A DNA stretch of 36,826 nt, taken from assembly GCA_003427395.1 (NCBI GenBank), contig BFEA01000232.1:188790-225615 (forward strand), in the 5' to 3' direction. This document shows positions 18,713 to 28,494 of this stretch, one piece after another; the first letter of the stretch is position 1; each line of letters starts with the position of its first letter. A program made the position numbers and the translations under genes. The notes beneath the pieces are model-generated. The model made no database searches, had not been told where the DNA came from, and was given only the letters and a program-made list of their open reading frames with translations. The stretch comes from Chara braunii (Eukaryota > Streptophyta > Charophyceae > Charales > Characeae).

Positions 18713-19835
18713 ATGTGCGCAGATGGGTTGGCACATCAACGACGTACGGAGGGCCAAAGTGATCTTCACCAATCACATCCAAAACTTCCCAGGGCCCATA
18801 ATAGAGAGGGAGGAGTTTGCGTGAGACTCCCTCTTCTTCTGAGAATTCAGACATTTTGACCCAGACATAGCTTCCTACTTGAATATCCGACGGTCGGTGC
18901 TTCTTGTTCGCATGATGGATCATGACGTGTTGTCGCTTGGTCATAGCTGCAATGGCAACTTTCAGCAAGCGATCATACTTGGCCATGAAGCCAGGTCTAC
19001 CGGGTGTTAAACGAGCTGGCTGCTCAGGGAATAGGTAAGAGAGCGGATTCCGAATCTGCCAACCGCAATGAAGCCTGTTGGGTGTCATGCCGGTGGCAGA
19101 GTGGACGGAGTTGTTGTATAACCCCTTAACGGAATACAACTCTTCATCCCATGTTTCCTGATCCGGGATAATCAAAGCGTGAAGAAGTTGAAACACAGTC
19201 TGGTTGATCTCCTTAGCCAAACCGTTGGCTTCGGGGTGTCGGCCAGATGTCATACACAGTTTGATCCCGAGTTGAGACGTGAAGTCCTTCCACTCAGTAC
19301 TAATGAAGCGCGGATCCCGATCGCTCACAAGAGTTTTCGGGGTTCCGAACTGCAGAATGTACTTTTGTTGCAACTCACGAATCACTAGTTATGTTGGGGC
19401 ATGGGGCGGCAAAGGGATCCGGTTGAGGAACTTAGAGAATCAAATGATCACCATGACCTGTGAGTAGCCGCTCTTACTTACCTTTCCCATGTCGGTGAAG
19501 TCGATGGAGACGGACTCCCCGGGACCATCGGGAATGGGTAGGGGTGTGAGTAGCCCCATCGACTTTTGTGTGCATGGTTTGATTCGTTGACAGACTTGAT
19601 GTTCAACCACAAACTTTTCAGCAGTCCCTTTCATGCCAGGCCAATCAAACTGTCTCAGCAAATTTGCGTACGTTTTTGCAATACCGAAGTGTCCGCTCCG
19701 GCCATGAGCCAAATCCAAAAAGTGTGTGTGGAGAGGCTCATGGTTGGGCACACACAAACGGTCGTGGTTCTCGTAGCAACGAAAAATCAGTCCTCCATAC
19801 TCGTGAAAATTAGGGGTCAGCCCGCAACCGCTCAA
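18642..19835 (-). pseudogene. Integrase (element 2)
   Basis: The zinc-binding part has LAHGRSGHFG and HQVCQ, where the first Cys of the usual CxxCQ is replaced. The core gives SVSIDF (first Asp) and LVSDRDPRFIST (second Asp). In HPEANGLAKEINQT the catalytic Glu position is Lys (19212-19214), so the triad is D-D-K. Two stops in the same frame (19440-19442 and one near 19390) break the segment between VMVII and LVIREL. At the first stop the expected DR is reduced to one stop codon. The C-terminal part has YGPWEVLDVIGEDHFGPPY, normal for the group. This copy cannot integrate. Confidence 0.9.
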
Positions 19836-20577
19836 GGATGGAACTCAACTCCGGATCCTTGGCGGTATGCTCTACGAGCTCCTCCTTCAGTTTCTTCCAG
19901 GGGTTGTAGGATTTGACAAGGCAAGTCATGTACTCAGGGTGGCGAGACAACGCATCAGCGACTCGATTATAGCAACCCTTTTTGTGTCTTAACTCAAAAT
20001 TGAAAATGTCAATCTCATGGAACCAGCGAAGCAAGGTAGGGGACGGGGTAGTTTGCTGTTTGATCCACTTCAGAGTTTCATGATTTGAGAAGACTTTGAA
20101 GTGGCGTCCCGAAAGATAGTGTTTCCAGTGGTCCAACGCCGGACGCAAAGCATAGAGCTCGCGCATGTAGGTGGAAGTGGCTACCTTTACGCTGGGTGTG
20201 CGTTTGCTGTAGTATTCGAGTGGTCGCAAGCCATCGCCGTCATCTTGTTGCAGCACTGTGTCAATTCCATACTGACTTGCATCCGTAGTAACTATGAATG
20301 TCAAATTTGGATCTGCAATGCGGAGTACCGGGTAACTTACCAAGGCGTCCTTCAAGGCTTGAAAGGTGTTCGTGCACGCGGTGTCCCAAGAGTAAGGAAC
20401 ATTCTTACTTGTTAGTCGAGACAATGGATGCACAACAATGGAGAAGCAGGGCACAAACTTCCGATAGTATGACACGGTCCCAAGAAAAGAACACAGTTCG
20501 CGAATGTTCACGGGTTGAGGCCAGTTGCGTATGACCTCCACCTTGGTTGCTTCAGGCTCTAGGCCTGCAGCAGACAA
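19810..20577 (-). pseudogene. RNase H domain (element 2)
   Basis: It continues the RT frame after one stop. The motifs are VTTDASQYGIDTVLQQ (first catalytic Asp present), RPLEYYSKRTPSVKV, YMRELYALRPALDHWKHYL (Glu present), FSNHETLKW (Asp of the usual SDHETL changed to Asn) and RVADALSRHPEY (last Asp present). Between this and RT lies the thumb region with ELCSFLGTVSYYRKFVPCFS. RNase H degrades RNA in the hybrid during reverse transcription. Confidence 0.9.
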
Positions 20578-21702
20578 TCAAGGCCCAAGATAGATGACAC
20601 TATCCTTCCCAAACTCAGATTTCTCTAAGTTGAGATGGAGTTGCGTCTTCTTGAGGATGGTCAATACTTCCTCAAGGTGCTTGAGGTGTTCCTCCATGGA
20701 CTTACTGAAGATTAGAATGTCATCGAGGTAGACCACCACGAATCGGCCAATCTGTTCGTGGAGTACTTCGTCCATGAGGCTTTGGAAGGTGGTCGGTTCG
20801 TTCGTGAGACCGAAGGGCATTACGGTAAACTCGTAAAGCCCATCGCGTGTTTTGAACGCAGTCTTGTGCTGGTCCGCATGATCGACTTCAATCTGGTGGT
20901 AGGCAAACTTTAGATTGATCTTGGAGAAGACCTTGCACCCACCTGCGCCATCAAGCAAGTCATCTATACGAGGCAATGGATAAGCATTTTGTCTTGTGAT
21001 GCGGTTTAGACCGCGATAGTCAATACACATGCGGAGTTTGCCTCCTTTCTTCAGAACAGACAACACAGGAGCACCAAATTCAGATTCGCTAGGTTTGAAC
21101 CACCCCTTGTCAATCATCTCATCAATCTGTCGTCGGAGTTCCTCCAACTCGTCGGGTCCCATTCGGTATACGCAACCCTTTGGAGGAACAACACCTTCAA
21201 CCAACTCGATGGTGTGTCGGACCGATCGCGTGGGGACTCTACGTGCCTCGGCCAAGACTTCCGGAAACCGATCGAGGAGGTTTTGGATGTCTGGTGGGAC
21301 AGGTGGGGGTGGGGGATCAACAAAGGGATCACCTAGATCCGGTCGCAGGTTGCTTATAGAGACGACCGAATCTGAAGTAGGATCATTTGAACCATTAGAG
21401 GGTAGAGAAATAGAGGTGCTAAAAGTAGAAGTACTAGAACTAGGATCACTAATCGAAGTAGTAGTGGTAGTAGCCGCAAAAGTAGATGGCACATGGGTAG
21501 GACGAACAAAGGCAACATACAACTGTTCTTCCTCCTTGTGCTTGCGCCATTTCTTGTAGAACTGCATTGCATTCAGAAAAGTCATTGGGGACTCGTGCTT
21601 CTCATCCAAGAGGACAGGAAGCTCGTTCCCTCTAGCATCTTTGATCATGAAAAGTGACTCCTTCCACTTGGTCCATTCACATTGGGAATGCAGCCAGCCC
21701 AA
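20578..21702 (-). pseudogene. Reverse transcriptase (element 2), one terminal stop
   Basis: This 374-codon open frame carries a linker with Ser/Thr- and Pro-rich stretches (TTTTTSISDPSSST, DPPPPPVPPDI). The RT domain follows: [69 protein letters not shown] and the intact box VVYLDDILIFS (YLDD at 20719-20730). The first catalytic Asp of FSKIDL is Asn (20914-20916). A TGA at 20580-20578 interrupts the YLGH...SAAGL region, after which the frame continues into RNase H. The long Ser/Thr linker between protease and RT is unusual but plausible. Confidence 0.93.
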
Positions 21703-21730
21703 GCCAAGGACAACGTTGAAGGGGCACTTG

Positions 21731-22099
21731 TCAAGAACATAGAAGTTTTACGCGTGTGACAGTTTTGTCCTTGTCAAAGGTAGTGCGCACACCTTTGACT
21801 GCATGCGTAGAGGAGATAACTTCTTTGTTGCCAACTTGGGTCCGACAAGGGTTCTGCAAGGCCACTTGCTTCATCCCCAAGCCCACTTTGCATATCCCGT
21901 GAGGTGACATAAAGTTAGCCGTAGCACCACAGTCAACCAAAACATGGAGATAGCGGTGGTTTATGAGAAGTTTGAAGAAGATCAACTTCACCGTCCCCTG
22001 GGCACACTGCTGTTTCATCTCAGCCCAATGCTCCAAGTGGTAGTNAAAGTCGACCGTCCCAGACTCCTCCCAAGGCTCAACATACAAAACGTTACTCAC
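21731..22099 (-). pseudogene. Aspartic protease region (element 2)
   Basis: LINHRYLHVLVDCGATANFM contains the active-site motif as D-C-G where D-S/T-G is expected. The hydrophobic strand before it and the A-T-x-N-F-M after it are right. A frameshift separates it from the RT frame (21702). One ambiguous base lies at 22045. The LGLGWLHS-like motif ending gypsy proteases appears at the start of the next frame (MGWLHSQCEW), so the domain is split by the frameshift. Confidence 0.8.
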
Positions 22100-22203
22100 C
22101 TCAGCCTTGTGTTCAGCAGATGATTGGGCTTCAAGGGAGGACAGCTGATCTGCCTTAGATTCAGTCTACCCTGCTGTAGAGTTTGATGAAGTTGACTCTA
22201 CGC

Positions 22204-22545
22204 TCAGTTTTGGTTTCCCTGCAGCATATAACAATCTTGTACCTTATGGTTTGGTTTTTGGCAATGCAGGCATACCCCCTTCTTGAGTTTAACCCGCCAG
22301 TCATTTTCAGTAATCCAGAGGTCGACCCTAGGTTTAGTAGTCGCATCCTCCGGTTCAGGTGGGCTCTTGACTCCCTCGGGAAGTTGGACATAGTTCTTCC
22401 CTGCACTCCGATTCGGTCCCTTTGCATTGGCAGTCTTTTTTAAAGGTAGTAATTTTTTCTTGTTCTTTGTTCGCATCAGACTCATGGGCTGAAGAACAAG
22501 CTGTATCAGAGTCCTGTTCTTGGTCGTCACCAAGAGTGGGGTCAT
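22204..22545 (-). pseudogene. gag C-terminus with intact CCHC zinc knuckle (element 2)
   Basis: CLHCQKPNHKVQDC fits C-x2-C-x4-H-x4-C exactly. It is preceded by basic stretches (KNKKKLLPLKKTANAKGPNR) and followed by a stop at 22204. The region binds the element RNA during packaging. It is in a different frame from the gag part at 22355-22699, so one frameshift lies near 22500. Confidence 0.85.
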
Positions 22546-23784
22546 CTACACCGGCTTCTTCTTCGGCCTCCAGCAGGTCATGCACAACAAAACGGTTTCT
22601 GCCTTTGAACCGTCTGCCGCCCATGGGCTTTTTGCTGCCTGCTGTGGTGACGAGGTCTACAACCTCAAGACTGACTATGTCCTTCATCAAGGTGAATCAG
22701 TCAGTGTAACCAATGAAGTCCCTACCCAGGCGATTAGTGAAGTTGGTGGGAACTGCGCCCTTGACCACATCCAAGCAAGATTGCGCAGTCAGTTCCAATC
22801 CGGGTGTAACGAACATCTTGCTAAGATAGGTCTGCAGGCTTTTCATGGAGCCCGTCCACTTGTTGCGCTTGATTTTGTCAAGCTGAATTCTTGCCCTCGC
22901 TGCAGCATGTGGATCCAAGTATTGCGATATGAGGAGTTCCTCGAGGGAGGCAACCGGGGTGGCCTTAAGCGATCTTGTTAGTTGAATTTTAGAAATCCCA
23001 GCTCGCGTAGCTTGGACCTTTAAGAAGCCCCGCACTACCGGTTCGACATTCATTCCCATGATCACGGACTGGTTCTCAGGTTGAGTCCCCAGAATCTCGA
23101 AATATGCCCTCATGGAGCTGATCCGGGATTCGATGTCTACTTTGTCGTCGTACTTGGACGGTATTTGAACGCCTTATGATCCACATAGGGACCGGCGTAG
23201 CTGGGAGCAGCTCCGGCTGGTTCCAATCTTGGGGCTGCAGAAGTTGCAGAATTTCCAGCCTCGCTGCTTGTCACAACAACAGCGGAATCTGCACCTGTTG
23301 CAGGTCCCGAGGGGGTTGCCAACACATTCAAGGAAGAAGATACAATAAGAGAGGCAGAGGTAGTTTCAATTGCAGCTTCAGATCCAGGGGGTAGAGGAAG
23401 AGGGTTGGTCACTTGGGCTTGTGGCAGCTCAGCCACCTCCTTCGTCAATTCATGGTACTTGCGGATCATATCAGTCAGATCATCTTGAAGTGTTCGCAAC
23501 TTTGCGAAGACTTCAGCGATCTGAGTGGTATGATCCTCAAAATTCGTGACTTGAACAAAGGCTGTGAGTATAGACTGCAATTGTTCCCCACACTGCTCTT
23601 CAGTCAAAGAGGGAACAGTCTCTAGGATGGCCACTTGCCTTTTCAGCAATGTCTCCTTCCTCTCCTTCTCTACCTCCTGTTCCCTTTTGATTGCACTATC
23701 TAAGAGTGCTTCTAGGTATGGTTTTTCGGCATCATTGGCTGCATCTAACAAGGCTTGCCATTGCACTGAAGTTAGATGAGCCAT
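22355..23784 (-). pseudogene. gag (element 2), three segments
   Basis: It starts MAHLTSVQWQALLDAANDAE at 23784 with a helical, charged N-terminus (KREQEVEKERKETLLKRQ) and a Ser/Ala/Thr linker. A frameshift near 23147 leads to the retrotransposon gag domain MRAYFEILGTQPENQSVIMG...LISQYLDPHAAARARI, and then to SLQTYLSKMFVTPGLEL. A TGA at 22699-22697 interrupts the frame, which goes on through LEVVDLVTTAGSKKPMGGRR and an acidic linker to 22355. Gag builds the particle core. The start is well placed about 25 bp after the candidate primer-binding site. Confidence 0.85.
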
Positions 23785-23808
23785 TTTTGGACTGTCAGTA
23801 TTGATAGG

Positions 23809-23826
23809 TGGGTCCGAGAGTCGCCA
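23809..23826 (-). other. Candidate primer-binding site of element 2
   Basis: On the minus strand TGGCGACTCTCGGACCCA lies between the 5' LTR and gag. Plant gypsy elements with TGGCGACTC... sites primed by a tRNA other than initiator Met are known. The LTR end just before it lacks a clear CA, so this is tentative. Confidence 0.4.
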
Positions 23827-23994
23827 GTCAGCAAAAGAATTAATTAGACTCTCAAGAGGTTCACTCCCCCTCTCACTTGGACAAACACTCCTTTTCCCAG
23901 TCCTTGCCCACTTCAGACAGTCACTTTCATAGGCTTAGTAGCAAGCGGGAAACTCAGCTGTGTGTTTCAGTCCATGTATGGACGGGTCATCACA
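23827..23994 (-). mobile_element. 5' LTR of gypsy element 2 (short)
   Basis: It starts on the minus strand at 23994 with TGTGATGACCCGTCCATACA, the same as the LTR at 18310. The shared core also includes GTGTTTCAGTCCATG (plus strand) and TTAGTAGCAAGCGGG. It is about 170 bp, much shorter than usual for gypsy LTRs, and differs from the 3' LTR by indels. The inner boundary is uncertain. Confidence 0.65.
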
Positions 23995-24374
23995 CGTGCC
24001 ATCGCGTGCAAAGTGTTGTGCGCCTGTTTGGCCTATTGCACTTTGTACTCCCTCGCTCATCGCGCGCTAGATTGCGCGTCCACGAGCGCCATCGTCCAGC
24101 GCACCACTGCGCGCCTCGCTATCATCAGCCGTGCCCGCCTTGGGTTTTGCGTGCCCACTGCCCGTAGTGCACCGGTGCCTACTAAAGCGAGCTCCCTAGC
24201 TTGTCACGCGCCCGTTGTTAGTTGCGCTCACAGTGTCATTGTGCGCCATCGCGCCCGCAGGACTGAAGGCCGCCGTCGCCCCAAGAGTCGTCGAAGGAGA
24301 TCGTCATGAAGAAGAAGGTCGTTGCGCCAAGTTGGAGAAGGGCGGTCATAGTCGCCGAGCCTGAAAAGGAAGAC

Positions 24375-24377
<3 letters not shown>

Positions 24378-24457
<80 letters not shown>
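24378..24457 (+). repeat. (GA)n microsatellite, about 40 units
   Basis: An uninterrupted GA run in leader copy B, at the same place as the run next to the gap at 16522. The open frames across it (Arg-Glu repeats, or Leu-Ser repeats on the other strand) are products of the repeat. Confidence 0.97.
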
Positions 24458-24462
<5 letters not shown>

Positions 24463-24517
24463 GGAGGGAGGGAGCGAGAGGTGTAGGTGGATGCGCCAAA
24501 CAGGAAGAAGACGAAGT

Positions 24518-24533
24518 GGCGGCTATAGCCGCC
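24518..24533. repeat. Perfect 16-bp palindrome GGCGGCTATAGCCGCC
   Basis: Self-complementary over 16 bases, in leader copy B. It corresponds to 16777-16790 in copy A. Confidence 0.92.
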
Positions 24534-24830
24534 GAGCTTGGACGTGAGGAAGAAGAAGAAAAAAGTGACGAAGAAGGAGAGAGGAAGAGAGTAGGAGGAA
24601 GGAGAGACGAAGGAGAAAGAAAGGAGCCATAAGCAAGGTGGGCGAGAAAAAGATGAAGGGGGGAAAGAGAAAGGTTGATGAAGGAGAATGGTCGACGACC
24701 ATAGCCAGTTGGTTGAGGAGGTTGATCGACGAAGTTTGACTCGAGGTTGACCAAGTCTGACCGGCTCAACGTTGACCAAGTTTGATCGATGTTGACACAG
24801 TGTTTACGGAGACTTCTGAACGAGTTGGAG

Positions 24831-25334
24831 TGTGGTATAATCTCTCGAAGCTTTTAGCCTATCGCCTTGCCCTGTGGATGTTAACACAACCTTGGTACTT
24901 GCTGAGCGTCAGTTTGCCTCTTCTTTCGGTATTGAGTCACTTTTGTCCAGGTGATAGGACATTGTGTATGTGGTCAATACAGTTGTGGTGACCAAACCTG
25001 CAAGAGACTTAGTAGCGCCAAAGGCCTTGTCTGATGATTGACACGTCCCGAGGACAAGACCCTCGAGGACCGGTACTGACCGGCGAGCTGCTCTGTGTGG
25101 CGCGGTTGGCCTGAACTCCGAACTGTAGGCTGCACATCCGGTTGTCTAAGTCTTGAGAGGACTCCGCTGATCATGTCGTCCTGACTGCGTTGTAAAAGTA
25201 TTCCTGGTTTGTAATGGAGGATCTCCTAAAATGCCTCCTCATCAGCAGTAGAGTCTTGTAGTGAAAGTTGTAGAGTAGGCGAGAGACCATAGTTGACATA
25301 GTTCTGATCCAGTGGGTTTGAAGCGTCTACCACC
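24831..25334 (+). other. 5' untranslated region of gypsy element 3
   Basis: No domain is seen. It joins the leader to the gag start at 25335. TGGTATAATCTC at 24834 resembles a primer-binding site only weakly. Confidence 0.4.
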
Positions 25335-26815
25335 ATGGATGTCTATCTGATGTACTCCTTGCTCGTGGGGTTCTCCTTGGGGGGGACCGTCTGTCAGTTC
25401 CGCTTTCCACTAGGGTCTTGGCAAACCATGACCTGTACAGTCACAACTAAGAGTGGTGCTCTGACCTCCCCTTACATGAGAGAGCAGGAGGAGGAAGCCG
25501 CCAGGATCCGTGCAGAGCAGAGGGCGAGGAAAGAGGAGTTGGAGAAGAAGGCAAAGAAGGTGGCCATAGTGGCGGAGAAGGCCAATAAGGAAAAGGAGTT
25601 GGAAGAACAATAGAAACGGCTGCAGAAAGAGAAAGGGAAAGCATCAGCAACCGTAGAAGAAGAAGAAGAAGAGGTTGAGGTTCCTCTGGAGAGAACGGTG
25701 AGAACTACAGAGAGAGGGGAATCTAGTGGTGGTCGGACCAAAGAGGCAGAGGTGGAGAAGTTGGTGACAGAGTGGGTGGCCAAACTAGCCTTGGGAGAGG
25801 AGGAAGAAGCTATGTTGTTTTTCCCTCAGGCAGAAAAGGAAGCGGTGGAGCAGGAGTTGGAAAGGGAGGAGGATTCCCTGTGCTGACAGGCCAGGGAAGA
25901 TGAAAAGAAGTTGGAGTGGAAGCTGCACCTCGCGAGGTAGGGAACGAGGCGACCGAAGGCGGTCGAGATAATGGAGAGAGAGTTGAGGGTTGCTAAAGAG
26001 CTGCAGGCGCAACTGGGAGCACAAGTGGACCGTGACAGAAGATTAGAGCTCATCTCCCAAAACATGGATGCTATGCTGAGAGCCCGCTAGGAGCTGCTGC
26101 GTCATCTTAGGGGCCATGATATTGCCCTACAGTCCATACACATAGGGTTTAAGGATTTTGCACGAGATATGATGCTTAAAATCCAAAACAAAATGCGCAC
26201 TGCAATAGAAGGCACAAAGAAGTTTTGCACGGGTGCTATAGAAGGCTCCAAGATCGCTACCCCCAAGGAGGAGGAGGCATAGCCGCGCCCTGAACGTGTA
26301 GTGGATAGTGGGAAAAAGCGGGAGGATTTTGATAATTGGGAAGTCGATATCAAGTCCTAATTGCATTTATAGGATATTGCCCCAGAAAATCACGTTCTTA
26401 TGGCCTTCCAAACTTTGAAAGACGAAGCAGCCAGTTTTGCTAGGTCGCTTGCACGTGCTGCCAAATGTGACAATGACATGGTCACATACTCCTCCATTAC
26501 TAACCTTAGTGAATTTCTCACTGCTCTCTCGAAAGCTTCGCAGACATCACTAGGGGCATTAAGGCGTCTGACAAACTCCAAACGATCCATATGTAGCAGT
26601 GGAGGAGTGCACGTGCACTCAAAGATATGGATGAGTTTGTTGTTGTTCCTGAACATGGGATCACTGAGATCCAACTTGTCCAACTCTTCTACTGCGCCAT
26701 GCCAGAGAATTTGCATAGGCATTTCTTCACAAAGAGGCAGCAACCTGACATGACATATGACACGTTAAGTCGCGAGGTTGTTGCTTTGAGGCCCAGTCCG
26801 CGCCAGTAACCACTT
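25335..26815 (+). pseudogene. gag (element 3), coiled-coil type, seven nonsense codons
   Basis: The start ATG at 25335 has the strong context ACCACCATGG. The N-terminus (MDVYLMYSLLVGFSLGGTVC) is followed by a long charged coiled-coil region rich in Glu, Lys and Ala (REQEEEAARIRAEQRARKEE and similar). One frame runs from 25335 to about 26530, broken only by stops at 25611, 25884, 25938, 26088, 26280, 26358 and 26370 (TAG five times, TGA and TAA once each). A frameshift near 26530 leads to the gag core: ADITRGIKASDKLQTIHM, KDMDEFVVVPEHGITEIQLV, FYCAMPENLHRHFFTKRQQP. A stop follows at about 26807. Gag builds the particle. Confidence 0.82.
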
Positions 26816-26898
26816 TTTAGCACAAGGACCTTGCCAAGGGCTAAAAGTGGAAGGGCCAGAGCATCTCAGGCCAGGTTGAGGCCAAGGATAGTCTCATT

Positions 26899-27720
26899 CT
26901 TACTATGGAAGAGGGTGGTTTAGAAGAGGTCCCTTACAACAACATAGAGTGGGGCCTGGACGAGTCAAACAATAGTGTAGGTGAAGGGAGTACCTATGCT
27001 GGTGTCGCGGTCGGAGGGAGGTCGCAAGGAAGAGGAAGGGGCCAAGCCCAAATCGTCCAGGTCTTTGGTGGTCGAGGACAAGGCCGCCAGGGGTTTGGCG
27101 GCAGAGGAAATCGCTAAGCAGGAGGCAGGGGTCAAGGTCCCCCGTCAAACCGTCCTCGATCAGATCGATCACCTCCCAAAGAGGGTGTCTGGCACACTGG
27201 TCGGCCCGAGTGCTGGCCCTGGGAAACGTTGGGCATTGGACAGGGCGGCAAGGGGTTTGGCGGTTGAGGAAATTGCCAAGTGGGAGGCAGGGGTCAAAGT
27301 CCCCTGTCAAACCATCCTCGATGAGATCAATCACCTCCCAAAGGGGGTGTCTGGCACACTGGTCGTCCTAAGGGCCTTACTATGGAAGAGGGTGGTCTAT
27401 AAGAGGTCCCTTACAACAACATAGAGTGGGGCCTGGACGAGTCAGACAGTAGTGCAGGTCAAGGGAGGTCCTATGCTGTTGTCACGGCCGGAGGGAGGTC
27501 GCAAGGAAGAGGAAGGGCCCAAGGCCAAATTGGCCAGGTCTCTGGTGGTCGCGGACTGGGCGGCTAGGGGTTTGGCGGCAGAGAAATTGCGAAGCGGGAG
27601 GCAGGGGTCAAGGTCCCCATCAAACCGTCCTCGATCAGATTGATCACCTCCTAGAGGGGGTGTCTGGCACACTGGTCGGCGTGAGGGCCGGCCCTGGGAA
27701 ACATTCGACATTGAACCAAC
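26899..27720 (+). repeat. Nested tandem repeats coding an RG-rich gag linker
   Basis: A segment beginning TACTATGGAAGAGGGTGG occurs at 26901 and 27378 (period 477). Within the first unit a shorter part around GGGGTTTGGCGG...GTCTGGCACACTGGTCG repeats with a spacing near 140. In one frame it codes GRSQGRGRGQAQIVQVFGGR, GQGRQGFGGRG and similar Arg-Gly boxes, typical of RNA-binding regions. Stops and frame changes interrupt it. It sits between the gag core and the zinc knuckle, where an RNA-binding linker would be expected. Confidence 0.75.
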
Positions 27721-27752
27721 TGATTGGCAGAACAAGATAAGATCAGTTCCGT

Positions 27753-27794
27753 TGTGTGTTCTGCAGTGACCCTGGGCATATCATCAAATTTTGC
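27753..27794 (+). pseudogene. CCHC zinc knuckle of gag (element 3)
   Basis: CVFCSDPGHIIKFC fits C-x2-C-x4-H-x4-C exactly. It is preceded by DQFR and followed by PKYGGAQRA. It is separated from the gag core by the repeat region and by a change of frame. The knuckle binds nucleic acid. Confidence 0.88.
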
Positions 27795-28041
27795 CCAAAG
27801 TATGGAGGTGCCCAGCGAGCTGCTGTTGAGGCATCAAAAGGCAACCGCCAGTAGGGATAGCAACTGCCCTTACCTCTAGAGTGCGTGGAGATGAGTGCAC
27901 GCGCCAAATAGAAACTCCCACTCCATGTACGTCTATAGCAGAGGTTGTTGGCCAGCGTCTAGTCAGCTGCCTAGAGACTGCTTGTGTTAGAATCTCTCTA
28001 GGCGCTTCCCTCAAGGCCTGGCAGAAGAGTTAAAGGAGAGA

Positions 28042-28494
28042 ATGCCGACCTGGGCCAAAATGAAGAAAGAAGGTAAAAGACAACTACTTATAGGTGATGT
28101 AGAGATTTTTAGAGCTAGAGTAGGGGCTCTTATAGACTATGGGGCCTCACGTAGCTATATTAGCCGCAAAGCGCTGAAGAAGCTTAAGCTCGACTTGACA
28201 GCCCAAAAGCCAGAAGAACCAGTAGTCAGTATCCTCGTTGACAACCACACAATGAGGATCGAGGATTATGTCGAGGGAGTCCAGACATATTTTCGCATAG
28301 AGGCAGATGGGAAGGTTGAGAGAGTTCTCCATTCCCTGACTCTCCTCGTTGAAGACGATCTCCCTTTTGATATGGTTTTAGGAATGGATTGGGGAGAGGA
28401 AGGAGGAGCCACACTTCATTTGCGAGAGCACGAGTGTAGGCTTCCTAGTCCTTCAGGTGGTGTAAAGAATGGTCGTCTGTTGCATGTGTCATGA
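28042..28494 (+). pseudogene. Aspartic protease (element 3)
   Basis: The frame has RQLLIGDVEIFRARVGALID then YGASRSYIS: the active-site triplet is D-Y-G instead of D-T/S-G. The C-terminal part DDLPFDMVLGMDW is the well-kept end of gypsy proteases. The frame ends in TGA (28492-28494) but is continued in the same frame by RT, with a further TAG at 28576-28578, so protease and RT were one polyprotein. Confidence 0.85.

Larger units (their letters stand above)
18061..23994 (-). mobile_element. Ty3/gypsy chromodomain-type retrotransposon 2, nearly complete but inactive
   Basis: The minus-strand order is 5' LTR, candidate primer-binding site, gag, zinc knuckle, protease, RT, RNase H, integrase, chromodomain, polypurine tract, 3' LTR. 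It is the best preserved element in the window: RT and RNase H lie in one frame broken by a single TGA. It is antisense to CK1. Its outer right end (23994) abuts the family A leader copy B, so it inserted into, or recombined with, a family A element. No target duplication is seen because the left end is not clear. Confidence 0.88.
23995..24830 (+). mobile_element. Family A leader, copy B (5' part of gypsy element 3)
   Basis: It aligns with 16128-17070 from its first base. It keeps the (GA)n tract, the palindrome GGCGGCTATAGCCGCC (24518-24533) and the TTGAC cluster (24716-24800). Beyond about 24810, where copy A is interrupted by the repeat at 17095, this copy continues into the gag-side region of element 3. 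The LTR and primer-binding site expected to its left are missing because gypsy element 2 abuts it. Confidence 0.7.

Noticed and set aside
22520-22981. Plus-strand 153-codon frame in element 2
   Set aside because: It is antisense to the recognised gag sequence and has no domain of its own.
24228-24779. Two long minus-strand frames rich in Ser and Leu
   Set aside because: They are translations of the (GA)n tract and flanking purine-rich leader in antisense.
25335-26372. TAG and TAA read as Gln (alternative nuclear code known in some ulvophyte algae)
   Set aside because: TGA stops and many frameshifts also occur in the same elements, some stops fall where relatives have residues other than Gln, and the kinase wording is that of ordinary streptophytes. 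Pseudogene decay explains it more simply.
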